Source: a virus
Strand: one strand, 5' to 3'
IMG/VR virus record: IMGVR_UViG_3300037502_002304
Coordinates: 1-64,000 of that record
Length of the DNA stretch: 64,000 bases
Numbering within the stretch: the first letter of the stretch is position 1; every line of letters starts with the position of its first letter. The position numbers and the translations under genes were made by a program. Below, in pieces: positions 8,201 through 19,600 of this stretch. The notes under the pieces are model-generated. The model saw only the letters and a list, made by a program, of their open reading frames with translations. It searched no databases and was not told the origin of the DNA.

Positions 8201-9248
8201 TCCTAAGCCTGTTGATTTTGAAGAAAATAAATTTATAGATACTAAAGTAGTTGCTAGTGAAGAGAAAATTAATGGAGAGTACACAGATAGTTGGTTATTG
8301 TATAAAACAGCTAATTTTATAGAAGTAGAATCTAATTATGGAAGTATTACTACATTAAAACAATTCATGAATAACTTATATTGTTTTCAAGAAAATGCAG
8401 TCTCTATACTCTCTGTAAATGAACGTAGTCTTGTCCAAGATTCTTCTGGGTTACAATTAGCTTTAGGTACAGGAGGAGTACTTACTAGATATGATTATAT
8501 ATCTACTAATGCAGGACTTCAATCTCCTACTGCTATAGTTACATCTAAAAGAGCTCTCTATTTTATAGATGAATACAGTAAGGAGATATGGATAGTTCAA
8601 GGACCTAATTTGCAAGAATTAACCCGAATAAAAGGTTTTTCTAGTGAGCTTAATAGATTATTACCTAAAGAAAAAATTACGTTAGGATTTGACCCTAAAT
8701 TTAATGATATTTATTTTACTTTTGGATTTACTACTAATTGGATTTATAATGAAATTATAGGTTCTTTTATAAGTAAATTTACAGGAATAGTTCAAAATTA
8801 TTTTAATTTAAAAGGTGAATTTTATTCATTTAATTCTGTTAATACTTCATCTATCTTCAGACATAATGATCCTAATTCTAAATTAGGTAGTAAAGCTTAT
8901 ATTACTGTTCTTATCAATCCTAATGGTAATATAGTTAATCAATTTGATAATTTAGACCTTAGAACACAAGTTCTAGATGAATTAGGAGCTGAAGTAGATA
9001 GAACTGTTAGTAGGATAACTTATTCTAATAGTTATATTAGTCCTATTACTAGAGAGACTATTTTAAGTGGTACTGATAAAAACATGTCTTATTTAACTAG
9101 AATGTTTAGAACTCAAGTTCCTTTAACAAGTAGTGGTAAAAGAATGGCAGATACTTATTTATTAGTTACATTAGAATTTGATAATGAAGGTAATAATACA
9201 TTTAAGTTACATGATATAATAACTTATTATAGAGAAGCTCAGATGTAA
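5298..9248 (+). CDS. Tail stabilisation (muzzle) protein, P22 gp10-like
   Basis: 1316 residues, entirely beta-rich, beginning MAKRFVNTFNGGIDKDTS. This start and the size match the Crassvirales protein related to P22 gp10, named the muzzle in the phiCrAss001 structure, where it closes the short tail. The Asp/Asn/Tyr-rich composition with many small beta strands fits a multi-domain tail nozzle. No enzymatic motif is visible. It follows the ring protein by 3 nt. A 109-nt gap with a hairpin then separates it from the cargo genes. Confidence 0.8.
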   Translation: MAKRFVNTFNGGIDKDTSVNKYDNQHYYDAENIRIISNDTFSSGAVTNMNGLYESLRFETANYTNENLPGSFSLSRGTIYGIATIRDRVVFLGTFSAQAYSPYLEDTTTVLDVDMILSTTVDEDGNFGSVTIHYAYKDDEDGIGLHFNRDMAVVGRYESEDIQKVYWVNGIDPLRFYNLSEDNININYLLDALDLEQGLTIKYPSSLDHVPDVNFSRINIDDILEGGNYTAGVVQYAYQLYNKNGNVSTISPVTNPVYLASSNRYEIGGNDIGEEVSKSVKISIEDIDDRFNRIKVFALFSDTIDGNPTVNVIYEGENKGSLDLIDTNTPVDTLTYEEFLVFNNTTYIPNSIESKNNILFLGNVKEATFQSEAIDNWDSRAYMFPENSDSTHIKIYRSPTGDFYNDYLEYNTSNWDQIPMDAEAVVLGVPGYSSKNLTAADLTDYPLYRRFKPNSSICGGEGPNIEFEYVLTENVIDTYYKRVSSSPIEYKPERTDKNSRTLSGLQPNEVYRFGIVFYNKKGQASYVKWIQDIRIPYVELIDSGKSTIEYDDESLSYRGREIIANNINIKFTIKNFPDDDNIAAWQIVRVKRNAQDREILYNGLLLATHIRGSDAFTRIYLDFNSESGKYYSGKPLDRNDYDYASSEDRPLTWEFLCPEINFNKEVVDLLNCNILVNYYQLYDSYTKSLSRHDICQSIYYKTEPWPRYHSAREIQNYVIAKPPTFTGNGDSGIVYKLGDSTQEKLINTALPEYSGHGDNIGIGGTKLIISSKVFDSLGPSSLNNNNFPDNTDWDEGDYYISNGEYYYRTLYAQITKNVIYSRYGGFTFKARQNNVYIPYGEINRIEESTDTTTNFNGDTFLQMFDYVRSLAQEDYPKEWGEYDGLQEIISFPVHTSINLNFRNDNIFKYITLNPSGETDGDGNLKDMWIQETVETGIAYQPIYYNEKIGDLYSYNSVYSKQNEAKKFYPKPVDFEENKFIDTKVVASEEKINGEYTDSWLLYKTANFIEVESNYGSITTLKQFMNNLYCFQENAVSILSVNERSLVQDSSGLQLALGTGGVLTRYDYISTNAGLQSPTAIVTSKRALYFIDEYSKEIWIVQGPNLQELTRIKGFSSELNRLLPKEKITLGFDPKFNDIYFTFGFTTNWIYNEIIGSFISKFTGIVQNYFNLKGEFYSFNSVNTSSIFRHNDPNSKLGSKAYITVLINPNGNIVNQFDNLDLRTQVLDELGAEVDRTVSRITYSNSYISPITRETILSGTDKNMSYLTRMFRTQVPLTSSGKRMADTYLLVTLEFDNEGNNTFKLHDIITYYREAQM

Positions 9249-9316
9249 TATTATGTAATTAATAAATTTTAATATAAAGTCAATAAGAATTTAAATTTAT
9301 TTTGTATTATAAAAAT

Positions 9317-9340
9317 AAAGCCTCTATATTTAGGGGCTTT
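9317..9340. terminator. Hairpin between muzzle and cargo genes (partial terminator or processing site)
   Basis: A 10-bp stem with one wobble pair, AAAGCCTCTA / TAGGGGCTTT, and a 4-nt loop lies in the 109-nt gap between the muzzle and the first cargo gene. On the + strand the tail is AATAATATTA, a poor U-tract. On the - strand it is ATTTTTATAA, a good one. It may set relative levels of tail and cargo transcripts, or stop antisense reading. The direction is uncertain. Confidence 0.4.
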
Positions 9341-9357
9341 AATAATATTAGATAGTT

Positions 9358-10674
9358 ATGTATGAACTAAATATGTTACCTTTACAGTCACTAGGGGTTC
9401 CCACTTTAAATGTTGGAGGTATAAATAGTAGTGCATTACAATTACAACCAATGAAAACAGCTGCTGCTTCTGGAGCTGCAGGTATTAATCCATTAGCAAT
9501 GGCTGGTAGTTTTTTAGGAAATACTATTCAATCTTTTGGGGATCCTAATAGTCCTAATTATGGTACTAATATAGGGGGTGGGGCTTTAAGTGGTGCAGCG
9601 CAAGGAGCAGCTATTGGTAGTACAGTCCCTGGGATAGGAACAGCTATAGGGGCTGTAGCTGGTGGTCTACTAGGGGGAATTAAAGGACTTTTCGGTTCTA
9701 AACAAAGAGAAAAGCAGTTAGAGGCTAAGAAAAAGGCCAAATTAAAAGCTATGAATACCGCTATTGGTAAGCAAAGATTACAAGAATATGCAGCTAATAA
9801 TACTACATATAATTATGCTCCAACATTTAAATATGGAGGTATGATTCCTTCTTATCCAAATGGTGGGGTTATTAGAGATATTAATCCATCAAGTCCTTTA
9901 GCAATTCAAGCTATGTATTCAGGGTTAAAAGCACCTCTAGACTCTGCATTAGAAGCTAAATTTCCTAATCTAATAGAAATTAGAGCAAATGCCCCACGTA
10001 ATTTTAAAGAAAGAATGGCTTATGCAGATTCTATTATGAAGGCTAATCCTAATATCTATATAGAAGATATTTCAGAATATTTAAACCCTGAACAAATAGA
10101 ACTATTTAAAAAGGCTAGGAAAAATATTTCGGAGAAACAAGATGCAAACTTTTCAGGAACTGGACCTAAATCTGATGCTTATGGTGTAAGAAATTATATA
10201 TTTACTCCTACTCCTACAAGTTCACGTATACAAAAAGAAACTGGTAGAGTACTTGATAAGTATGGTATAGGATATAATAAAGATACTGGAGATTTTTATA
10301 AAATACCTATAAATAATTCAAGTTATAAAAATGGAGGTAGTATTAAGATAAAGCCTTCTAAAAGAGGTACTTTTAAGGCACAAGCTTCTAAAATGGGTAT
10401 GAGTGTACAAGAAGCTGCTACTAAAATTCTTAATGCTCCTAAAGGTAAATATAGTCCTGCCATGAGAAAGAAAGCAAATTTTGCAAAGAATTTTGCTAAA
10501 GCTAATGGAGGGTATTTGGAAGAGACTAGGTATAATCCTGATGTTACCACTTATGCTTCTGGAGGTTCTACTCATGAAACTTCTCCTTATGGAGGTATTC
10601 CAATTGGTAATAAAGGATTAGTTGAAGATGGTGAAGTTAGATATAAAAACTATGTATTCTCTAACAGATTTTAA
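9358..10674 (+). CDS. Internal virion (cargo) protein with Gly/Ala-rich hydrophobic segment
   Basis: 438 residues. Residues about 75-113 are Gly/Ala/Ile-rich (GGALSGAAQGAAIGSTVPGI, then AIGAVAGGLLGGIKGLFGSK), like membrane-inserting regions of ejected proteins. A basic helix follows (KQREKQLEAKKKAKLKA). A C-terminal region (SKRGTFKAQASKMG then SPAMRKKANFAKNFAKANGG) and the ending THETSPYGGIPIG / GLVEDGE are types I associate with crAss-like virion proteins. It probably travels inside the capsid or tail and is ejected with the DNA. ATG at 9373 is an alternative start. Confidence 0.6.
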   Translation: MYELNMLPLQSLGVPTLNVGGINSSALQLQPMKTAAASGAAGINPLAMAGSFLGNTIQSFGDPNSPNYGTNIGGGALSGAAQGAAIGSTVPGIGTAIGAVAGGLLGGIKGLFGSKQREKQLEAKKKAKLKAMNTAIGKQRLQEYAANNTTYNYAPTFKYGGMIPSYPNGGVIRDINPSSPLAIQAMYSGLKAPLDSALEAKFPNLIEIRANAPRNFKERMAYADSIMKANPNIYIEDISEYLNPEQIELFKKARKNISEKQDANFSGTGPKSDAYGVRNYIFTPTPTSSRIQKETGRVLDKYGIGYNKDTGDFYKIPINNSSYKNGGSIKIKPSKRGTFKAQASKMGMSVQEAATKILNAPKGKYSPAMRKKANFAKNFAKANGGYLEETRYNPDVTTYASGGSTHETSPYGGIPIGNKGLVEDGEVRYKNYVFSNRF

Positions 10675-10685
10675 TATTATTTATC

Positions 10686-11651
10686 ATGAATAAATCTAAA
10701 AAACATATTACTTTTGCAGAAAGAGCTCGTAAGATTATATCTAAATATAAAAGAGCTGATTTTGACAGCATTGAAAGAGAGCAAATGGAGAGAGAACTAG
10801 ATGCTCTAGCTGCAGAGCAAGAAGAGTATAAAAGACAGCATGGCATAGAAGATAATACACAAACTATGCAACATGCTAATGGAATTGACTTTAATTATTT
10901 GAATGCAGATTATGATGAAACTCCAGTAGCTATTACTTCTGATATGTTAAATCCTAACAATTATACAGCAACTGCCAGTAATAATCTAGTATCAACTAGC
11001 AGAGGAATGCTGCCTACAGATTCTATTAGTCCATATAAAACATCTATTATTCCCAGTATAGCTTCTGGAGCTATATCTACATTAGGTAATTTATGGATGG
11101 CTAATAGAGCTACTAAAGACTTACCTACTGTTAATTTAGGTAGAGTGTCTCCCTCTACAATCTCTTTAGCTAGAGAGAGAAGTAGAATTCGTAAAGATTC
11201 TAGAGATGCAGCTAGAATAGCTAGAACAAATGCTGCTAAAAATGCTAGAACTAGAGGAGAATACCTTTCTTTAGCTGCTGCTCAAGATGCTGCTATTAAT
11301 GAGGGTACAGCTAAGTCTTTATCAGATTTATATTCTAGAGAAGCTCAATATAATGCTGCAGAGAGGGCTAGAGCCTCTTCTGTTAATGCTGAATTAGCAT
11401 CTAAAGAAGCTTTAGCTAATTATCAGTCTAGATTACAGGCTCAAGCTAATAGAGATGCTTATTTAAGTGCAGCTTTACAATCTGTACCTCAAATGGTGCA
11501 AAATATAGCTGGAATTAGACAGCAAGATGCTTTAATTAATAGCTTAGGACAAGATTATTCTATAGGAATGTATAGAGATCCTAACTTAAATTTCTGGCAA
11601 AGATTAACTACACCTAAACAAATAGTTAGAGTATTTAATTCAAGAGGATAA
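10686..11651 (+). CDS. Internal virion (cargo) protein, Ala/Arg-rich helical
   Basis: 321 residues. The N-terminus is basic and helical (KKHITFAERARKIISKYKRA). The middle has a hydrophobic stretch (SIIPSIASGAISTLGNLWM). The C-terminal half is a very long Ala/Arg-rich helix (SRIRKDSRDAARIARTNAAK and onward), well suited to oligomerise or bind DNA. Such features are typical of ejected core proteins. It sits between two other cargo genes with gaps of 11 and 2 nt. No specific family assigned. Confidence 0.55.
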   Translation: MNKSKKHITFAERARKIISKYKRADFDSIEREQMERELDALAAEQEEYKRQHGIEDNTQTMQHANGIDFNYLNADYDETPVAITSDMLNPNNYTATASNNLVSTSRGMLPTDSISPYKTSIIPSIASGAISTLGNLWMANRATKDLPTVNLGRVSPSTISLARERSRIRKDSRDAARIARTNAAKNARTRGEYLSLAAAQDAAINEGTAKSLSDLYSREAQYNAAERARASSVNAELASKEALANYQSRLQAQANRDAYLSAALQSVPQMVQNIAGIRQQDALINSLGQDYSIGMYRDPNLNFWQRLTTPKQIVRVFNSRG

Positions 11652-11653
11652 CT

Positions 11654-13681
11654 ATGGCAACACCTATTCAATACATACCACAGCCTATATTTAATAATGT
11701 AGGAGTATTACAACAACAATTAGCACAAGATCAACAGAGGTATGCCCAAGCCATGGCTAATCAATTAGCTATGGAAGATGCTTTTGCACAGTTACAAACT
11801 CATGTAGCTGATATACCTTTAAAGAACGAAATACTCAGTGAGTTTCAACAAAAGGTAAAAGAAACTGTTGATCGTTATGGGGGAGATTATGGAGCAGCCT
11901 CTAGAGATTTAGCTAGGTTAGTATCTCAAACTAGACAGAATCCTTTCTTTCAGTTAGCTCCTGAACGTCGTAGATTAGCAGAAGAACAACGTAAACTAAT
12001 GTTGCAACTAGGACCTAATGCTATCTTAGCTAAAGATGTTACATCTGTTCCTTTAAGAGACCCTGAAACTGGAGAGTGGATTAGTCCTGAAGATTTGAAT
12101 TATTCTGTATTAGATCAACGTCAGTATGAAGAATTCTTAAATAGACGATATGGTGTTCTTAGAAATAGAACCACTCCTGGAGAATGGACTAGAAATAGTC
12201 AATACCCATGGATGTTAGAACGTTCTGTATATAAAGGTATACTTCCTGAAGAAGTAGAAGATTACAAAGCTCAGATGAGTGCAGATTTAGCAGCTCAACA
12301 TCCTGAACTTCCAGAAGAATACAGAGAGATGATTGCTGATAGTTATGCTAATCAATTAATGATGGGGTCTGCTAGTGAAAGAATAACTGATCCATTATAT
12401 GCTGCAAGAGCTAAATCTGGAAGCAGTGGTAGTAGTAATATAGGATATATTACTAGAACTATGCCTGGGGAAGTTTACCCAGAAACTAAAGAGGAGATTA
12501 ATAAAAAATGGGCTGATACTGCTAGAACTGTAAGCTTCTATCAAGATTTAAGACAATCTACGGGTACTGATAATATTTCAGATGCTTATAGAACCAAATT
12601 AAAGTCTTTAGGAATAGAGCTTTCTACTGATAAATTAAGAGAGAAAGATAAAAGGGCTCTAAATTCTTTATTACTTTCTGGTATATATGGTGACAAAAAT
12701 TCTGAAAAATATAAATTAGCACAAGAGTTAATGAAATTATATTATACTATTGATCCTGATGGTGGTGTAGCTAAAAGAGAAGATGGTACTTATGGTAGGT
12801 ATGTAGATATCTATTCAACAGGATTAATAGATACAGGTAATTTTGACCCTAAAATTATTAAAACTATATATAAAGTTCTGAATTCTAATGAACAATTAGA
12901 AAAGTTATTAAGGATAAATGAAAATCCTATATTTAATAATTTAGTTGGGCCTAAAGAAGAAGGTAAGCTAAGTCCTGATGAAGCTTCTTTAGTAATGGCA
13001 GATTTTGAAGGTAATAAATATATTACTAATAATAGAACATGGGAAATTCCCGCAGGCTCTACTAACGAAATAACTAATAGTATAGTTAGAAATATACAAG
13101 GGTCATTTAATAAACAAGACAAATATCAGTATTTAGATGAAGATAATAAGTTAAAGAAAGGTAAAGGTAATTTATCAGCATTACTTTCAGATTCTGATAC
13201 TAAAGTAACAAATGCACAAATTCTTCCTCCTAAAGGGCAAATAATCATAAATGCTATAGTAGATGGTGATCCTAGAAAGATTTTAGTAGATTCTACTCAA
13301 TTTAGTGAGCAAACTAAAGAATGGTTAGATACAGCTAAAATATTATCAGATGCTTACTATGATACAGAATCTTTAGGTGATTTAATAACATTTGATAATT
13401 ATATAGTTGATAGTAAAGGTAATAGAATGGCTGTAATAGTTACTAAACAATTTATACCTTCTGATCCTAATCAACCATTTGTAGACGAAAATGGCAACGC
13501 TTTGCCAGGAAAGATAGTTCCTGTAGTATATCAAACTATAGTAGATAGAAATGGTAAAGAAGTTGGGGATAGAGTTCCTACTAGTATAGAAGCTATAAAT
13601 AAACTTATATTAGATCAAATAACTACTAGTTTATTATATTCTGTTGATCCTAAGTCACAAACTTTAGATTTTAATAATTAA
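11654..13681 (+). CDS. Cargo / internal virion protein
   Basis: 675 residues. The N-terminus is Gln/Ala-rich and helical (VLQQQLAQDQQRYAQAMANQ), the middle mixed (residues 100-300), and the C-terminus alpha/beta (PFVDENGNALPGKIVPVVYQ). It starts 2 nt after the previous stop and ends 6 nt before the giant polymerase gene. In crAss-like phages the genes between the muzzle and the RNA polymerase encode proteins packed in the virion and ejected with the polymerase; I infer the same here. No catalytic motif seen. Confidence 0.6.
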   Translation: MATPIQYIPQPIFNNVGVLQQQLAQDQQRYAQAMANQLAMEDAFAQLQTHVADIPLKNEILSEFQQKVKETVDRYGGDYGAASRDLARLVSQTRQNPFFQLAPERRRLAEEQRKLMLQLGPNAILAKDVTSVPLRDPETGEWISPEDLNYSVLDQRQYEEFLNRRYGVLRNRTTPGEWTRNSQYPWMLERSVYKGILPEEVEDYKAQMSADLAAQHPELPEEYREMIADSYANQLMMGSASERITDPLYAARAKSGSSGSSNIGYITRTMPGEVYPETKEEINKKWADTARTVSFYQDLRQSTGTDNISDAYRTKLKSLGIELSTDKLREKDKRALNSLLLSGIYGDKNSEKYKLAQELMKLYYTIDPDGGVAKREDGTYGRYVDIYSTGLIDTGNFDPKIIKTIYKVLNSNEQLEKLLRINENPIFNNLVGPKEEGKLSPDEASLVMADFEGNKYITNNRTWEIPAGSTNEITNSIVRNIQGSFNKQDKYQYLDEDNKLKKGKGNLSALLSDSDTKVTNAQILPPKGQIIINAIVDGDPRKILVDSTQFSEQTKEWLDTAKILSDAYYDTESLGDLITFDNYIVDSKGNRMAVIVTKQFIPSDPNQPFVDENGNALPGKIVPVVYQTIVDRNGKEVGDRVPTSIEAINKLILDQITTSLLYSVDPKSQTLDFNN

Positions 13682-13687
13682 TTTATT

Positions 13688-16600
13688 ATGGCAAAGAGAT
13701 ACAAACTTAAAGATTACACTTTACAGAATATTGACCCTAATACAGGTCTGACAGAAAATATAAATGAATCTTTTAGTAACCCTAATTTAAATTTAGCAAA
13801 TTTTAAATTATCTTCTTATGCTAAGTCTCCTGTAGAAGAAGTAGGAAGGTATTTTCAAGATAGTTCTATATATGATGAAGGTATTTCTTACGATATGGCT
13901 ACCTCTCCTATGGGAATAGCTATGCACCGTCATGAAGAGCAACCTTGGTATGCTTCTCTTGGAAGTGCTTTAAATCAAGGTATAGTTGGTGAAGTTGTAG
14001 GAGGTACTTTAGAAGGTGTAGGGTATCTATTAGATATAGAACAATGGCTTAATTTACTTAGGGGAGAAGAACAAGAGTTTGGTAATTGGCTATCTGATAT
14101 AGGTAAAGATATAAGAGAATGGACTCAAGAGACTACACCAGTTTATACTGATCCTACTAAAGAAGGAGAATTTAGTCCAGAAGATTGGACATGGTGGATG
14201 AGTAGTGTATTGCCTTCTACATTTAGTACATTATCATTAATGATCCCTTCGGGGGCAGCTGTAAAAGGATTATCTACATTAGCTAAAACTGCTGGTGTAG
14301 CATCTAATCTAGGTAAAACAGCTAGATGGGCTACTAAAGGCGTAGCACAAGCTTTAATATCTAGACCATTAGAGTCTATGATGGAAGCCTCTCAGGTTAA
14401 AGATGAATTAATGAATACTTTACCTGGAACAGAAATAGGTACTGAAGAAGCTGATAAAATATATAAGAATTATGGTATACAGTTAAATCCTACAAGATTT
14501 GATACTGATGGTAATCCTGTCTATGAAATAGATAATGATACCGCTAATATAATAGCTGCTAAAGCTGCTGCTAATACTTTTAAGGCTAACTTACCAATGG
14601 TAATACAAGATATTCCACAGTATTTATTGTTAAATGCTCCGTTTGGTAAGGCTACTAAAAAACTTACTATAGATTTAGCTAAGAAAACTGGTCAAGATAT
14701 AACTCCTTTAGTAATAGAAAAAGGAGCAGCTATAGCTAAAGATATATTAGGAGAAGGTTTAGAAGAAGGCTATCAATTTATAGTTAGTGAAAGAGCCAGA
14801 GATATGGCCTTAGCTAGAGCTGGATTAGCAGAATATGAAGATTTAGATGAAGCTATTGGTAGATATTTTAAAAATGGTGAGTTCTGGACTTCAGTAGTAG
14901 CAGGAGCAGCTGGTGCTGGTCTTATGCAGACTGTTGGTAGAACAATTAATAACTCTCTAGTTCGTGCAAGAGGTTTAGAATCTGAAGATGAAGCTCGTGC
15001 TAAAGATATAGATTCTTGGGGAGCACAGATGAAATTTATTAGAGAGTTGATGCAAGCTGCTGAAGCTAACAATAATGAAGAATTATTTAGTCATGTATCT
15101 AAATTAGGTATAGCTGATTTGGGAATTAAATTATCTTCTGTAGGTAATCTAGGACATTTTATTGATGCTATAGATAATTTATCTAATGCTTCTGAAGAAG
15201 ATTTACAAAGACTTGGAATATCTGCAGAAGAAGCAGAATATATGGCTAATAATGCTCCTAATATTATAAAAGATTTACAATCTATAGGAGAACTTTATGA
15301 AAAGAATGTAGATAAATATGATGAACCTTTTGCTCAATTGATTACTAGAGAAGAATTCATGAAAAATTATCTCAATGATAAGGATATTGAGTTAGGTTCT
15401 GCATATGAAGAAACTTTTCAAACTATTCCAAATATTTTAAATCTTTCTGAAACAGGTAGAAAATTATTTGAAAATAAACGAATTATTATACCTGCTTTAA
15501 AGAATGCTATAGAAGAAACTAATAATTTTCTGCAAAAAAAGAATACTTCTGACAATGAGCAATTATTTAAAACTCGTTTAGAAGAGTTAAATGCTCTTTT
15601 AGAAGAAGTCACACAAGAAACTAATGAGTTAGAACAAAGTTACACAGAAGGAGAACGTAAGAATGATAGTTCTTATAATCATGATTCTGTTGATTTAACT
15701 GCGGCTCAAAGTCTTTATCTTAAAAAAGCATATAATCAATTACAACTTAAAAACGCATCTGAAATGGTAGAAAAGATGCGTACTACTGAATGGCAACAGG
15801 AAGCTCTTAAAAAGGCTAAGAAGGCTCAAGAAAAAAATGCTAAGAAGGTTGTCGACGCTGCTGAAACTATTGAAGAAGTTAAAGAAGTTAAGAAGAGAGC
15901 TAAAGGTACTGATGTAGAAAAAGCTGTAAATAAGGCTGTTAAAGAGAAAGCTGCAGAACAAGCTGAAACTTCTAATGTAGATGAGACTCCCACTGTAGAA
16001 TCTACTCCACAGAAAGAAGAAGGTGAAGTAGTATTTTCTTCTGAATATGAAGGAGAACCTACTACTGAAACTAAGCAAACTACTTCATTAGATGAAATTA
16101 TAAAATCAGGTAAGCCTGTTACTGCAGAAGAAGCATCTAATATGGAGCAACCTACTGAACAAGAGGAAGCAGAGCCTACTCCTGCTCAAGAAGTAGAACC
16201 TACTCTTCAAGCTACTCCTACTCAACCTACAGAAGAATCTGAGGAAGAAGGAGAAGTTGTGTTTTCTTCTGAATATACACCTACTCAAGAAGAACCTTCT
16301 GAAGAGCAGACAGAACCTACACAAGAAGAAACTACAGCTCCTTCTGTAGAAGAACTTCAAGCTTCTGCTAGACCTAGATCTACTTTTGCTCAGCGTAGGT
16401 ATGAAGGTAAACCTCATTTATTTTCAGATGAATTAGAAGGACTTACAAACGAATTAGATAAATTTGTTCGTAAAAACTCTCCACAAACTATTACTAATGA
16501 AGAATTAAATTTAATTAATGCTTTTGAAGTAACAACTCCTGAAGAGTTAGATTCATGGTTTGATAGTGTAGCAGATTCTGAAAATGCTGCTAATTTAGCT

Positions 16601-19600
16601 AATACAGTCAGAAATTTTTATAGTAATAGGAATAGTATTACTAAGGCTAAAAAGACAGCTAATCAGCCTCAAAATAGCATTAATTACAAGAAAAATGATT
16701 TAGACCAATCTAATAAACCTGGGGCAACTGACCCAATACCTTCTAGTGATAAAAATGTTAATAAAGGAGCTGATATTGTAGTATCTACTACTGAACAAGT
16801 TACAGGAGTTAAAAGTCCTAGGAGGATAAAAGATTATTATATAGATTCTAATGGTAACTTTAGAGAGAGTAAAAAAGAAGAGACTTTCCTTGCTGTAAAT
16901 GCTTATAATTTCATAGATAGATTTGGATTAGATCGTGGAGATTATAAAGCACAGAGTACTGTTTACTTTGAATTAGATACTAATGATCCTTATAGTAATA
17001 AGGGCATAGAAGATACTGGTATTCAAATAGTAGTATATAAGGATGGTAATCCAGATAATACAAGTACTTCTAATAGAAAAATAATAGGTTTAGTTCCTAG
17101 TACTAGAGGTTATTATAAAGATTTGTATGAGTTTAGAAAAATTCTCTTAGAAGATTTACGTTCTAAACAAGATGGTAAGTCTAGGTATGTAAGAAGTAAA
17201 TACACTTCTAAAATTGAAGGATTTCATACTCAATATATCCAGACTAAAGAGGAAAATTCTCCTCTAACTGTTATTAGAGAAGAACATCAAAAAGATCCTA
17301 GATTTGCTAAGCATGGTGGATATATAATAGGAATTACCAAAACTTCTACTAGAGGAATGACTCTGGAAGTTCCTAAAGCTAATGTTAGTATTAATGGTAC
17401 TTTAGAAACTGAATATCAAGGTCAAGTTATAATAATTACTAAGAATCCATTTATTAACGACGCATTATTAATGCGTGGGTTTGTTCGTAGTTTAAAATCT
17501 TATGAGAGTCTTGGTAAGAAACAGGCAGAAAATGGTTATAAGATACGTCAAAGAATTATAGATTTATTCAGAGCATTACCAGATAATCCTACTAAAAATC
17601 AGATTATAGAGCTAAATAATCAAATTAGACAATATCTAATAGGTAATGTTAGATATGAATCTGGAATTTTAATCTTAGATGATTATTTTAAAGTTAGTAT
17701 ACCAGAAATAAGATATGATAGTTTCGACCAGATAAATGCTTGGTTAGATGGTCTTATTTTTAATATTGATAAAAATAAGATTAATTCTCCAATGCCTGCA
17801 CAATATGACTTTGGATTTGGAGCTCAATCTGGTAAATATAATGAATTAATAAGCGACTTCTTAGTACTAACAATGCCTAAAAATAGGTATTTTGAAAATA
17901 CAGCAGCTATTATTTCTAGGAATTTAGTAGATACTACTGATAATAGTCAAGTAAAAGTTTTAAAGAAAGCTGCTTCTAATATAGTATCTAATATTAAGAA
18001 GTCTAATGATATTAAAGAATTGTCCAAAGATACTAATGTTACTGAAGAAACTCCTGTAGTTACTGCAGAACAATTAGAAGTTGGACAATATGTAGAATAT
18101 CAAGGTACTACTTATATAGTAACTAAATTTAATAAGAATGGCACTATTCAACTATTAAATCCTTTAGATGATAGTGAGAAAGGAAAAGTATCTGTCGCTG
18201 CTAAAAACATTAAGCCTACTAAATTTAAAGGTACTATAGTAGAGTATAGAAATATTAAGTATATAGTAACTAGTAAAGGTCAGATTATTTCTTTGTCTTC
18301 TAATAGAGCAATGAAATGGCCTGAAAATCATGGTACTAGAAGACACATTCTAAGTCTAGCTAATGATGCTGAGTCAGGTAGAGTAGAGCCCCTAGCTTCA
18401 AATAAAGTAGACATTAATCCTACTAGTATTAAAACTACTAAGGCAGTTCCTACTAGTACTAAAGATGCAGCTAGACCTACTAAACCTGTTGAAGCTAAAC
18501 CAACTAGTAAAGTTAGGATTGAACGTAAGAAAGACCCATTTGGTAATGCGGGTAAAAATGCTTTGTTAGGTATGTTTAGGAACAGTCAGAACAAACCTAA
18601 AACTAGACTGGCTGATTCTAGCAAACCTTATACTAAGTGGAATAAAGCACAAGAACTTGCTTGGTTTAAAAAGAACTTCCCTCAAGTACCTATTACAGTG
18701 CTAGATAATTTAAAGAATATAGTAGGTAATGGTAGAGAAGCTTGGGGAGCTTTTCATAATGCTTCTGTATATATAGCAGAAAATGCTGCTTCTGGTACAA
18801 CTTATCATGAAGCTTTCCACGTAGTATTTAACTTATTTTTGAATGAAGAACAACGTAATAATATATTAAAAGAATCTAAATTAACTGAAGAAGAATTAGC
18901 TGATAAATTCTCTGATTATGTAGCGTATAAGGATTTAGATAAATCTTTACCTACTAAAGTAAAAGATTTTTTTAGAAAGTTATGGTTAACTATTAAATCA
19001 TTCTTTACTAATAGTATTTCAGGAGTAGACGAATTATTCTTTAGAATAAATACTGGTTTCTACAAGAATGCTACTATAGATTATGGTGCTTTTGGTTCTA
19101 AAGTACTAAGAACTAAAATTGCAGGTTGGTCTTCTGCTTATACTAAAGATATAGTAGAAAGTATCAACATGCACATATTAACTCAGATACTTCCTGATAT
19201 TAGAGAAGCTAATCCAGAATTATCTAATTTAAGTGATGTTGAATTATTAAATGCTATTAACAACAATCCAGAATATGCTCAATATGGTGGTGGAGTATAT
19301 GCAATTTATAATAAAGTATATAATAACTTAGCAGACTTAGCTGAATCAGAATTTGTTCCTGATGATATACGTGAAAATATATTAGATGCTTTACGGTACT
19401 TTTATAATGAAGATGGTAGTCCTGGTAGTTTGATATTAGAAAGTATCAGAGCTTTAGATTATAATAATGGTATTTCTGTAAAAATAGAAGTAGTAGAAAA
19501 TACTATTGAGGATGAATCTGAAGAAACTACTATAGAAGGTGAAGAAGGTTCTCAATTAGAGAACTGGCAGACTACCTATACTGAAAGAAGTCGTAAAAAT

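Noticed and set aside
10318-10575. Antisense frames over the first cargo gene
   Set aside because: They lie fully inside a well-supported gene on the other strand and have no leader.
15740-16417. Antisense reading frames over the low-complexity linker of the giant protein
   Set aside because: Ser/Phe/Arg-rich translations are the mirror of Glu/Thr/Pro codons on the coding strand; no leader or protein character.
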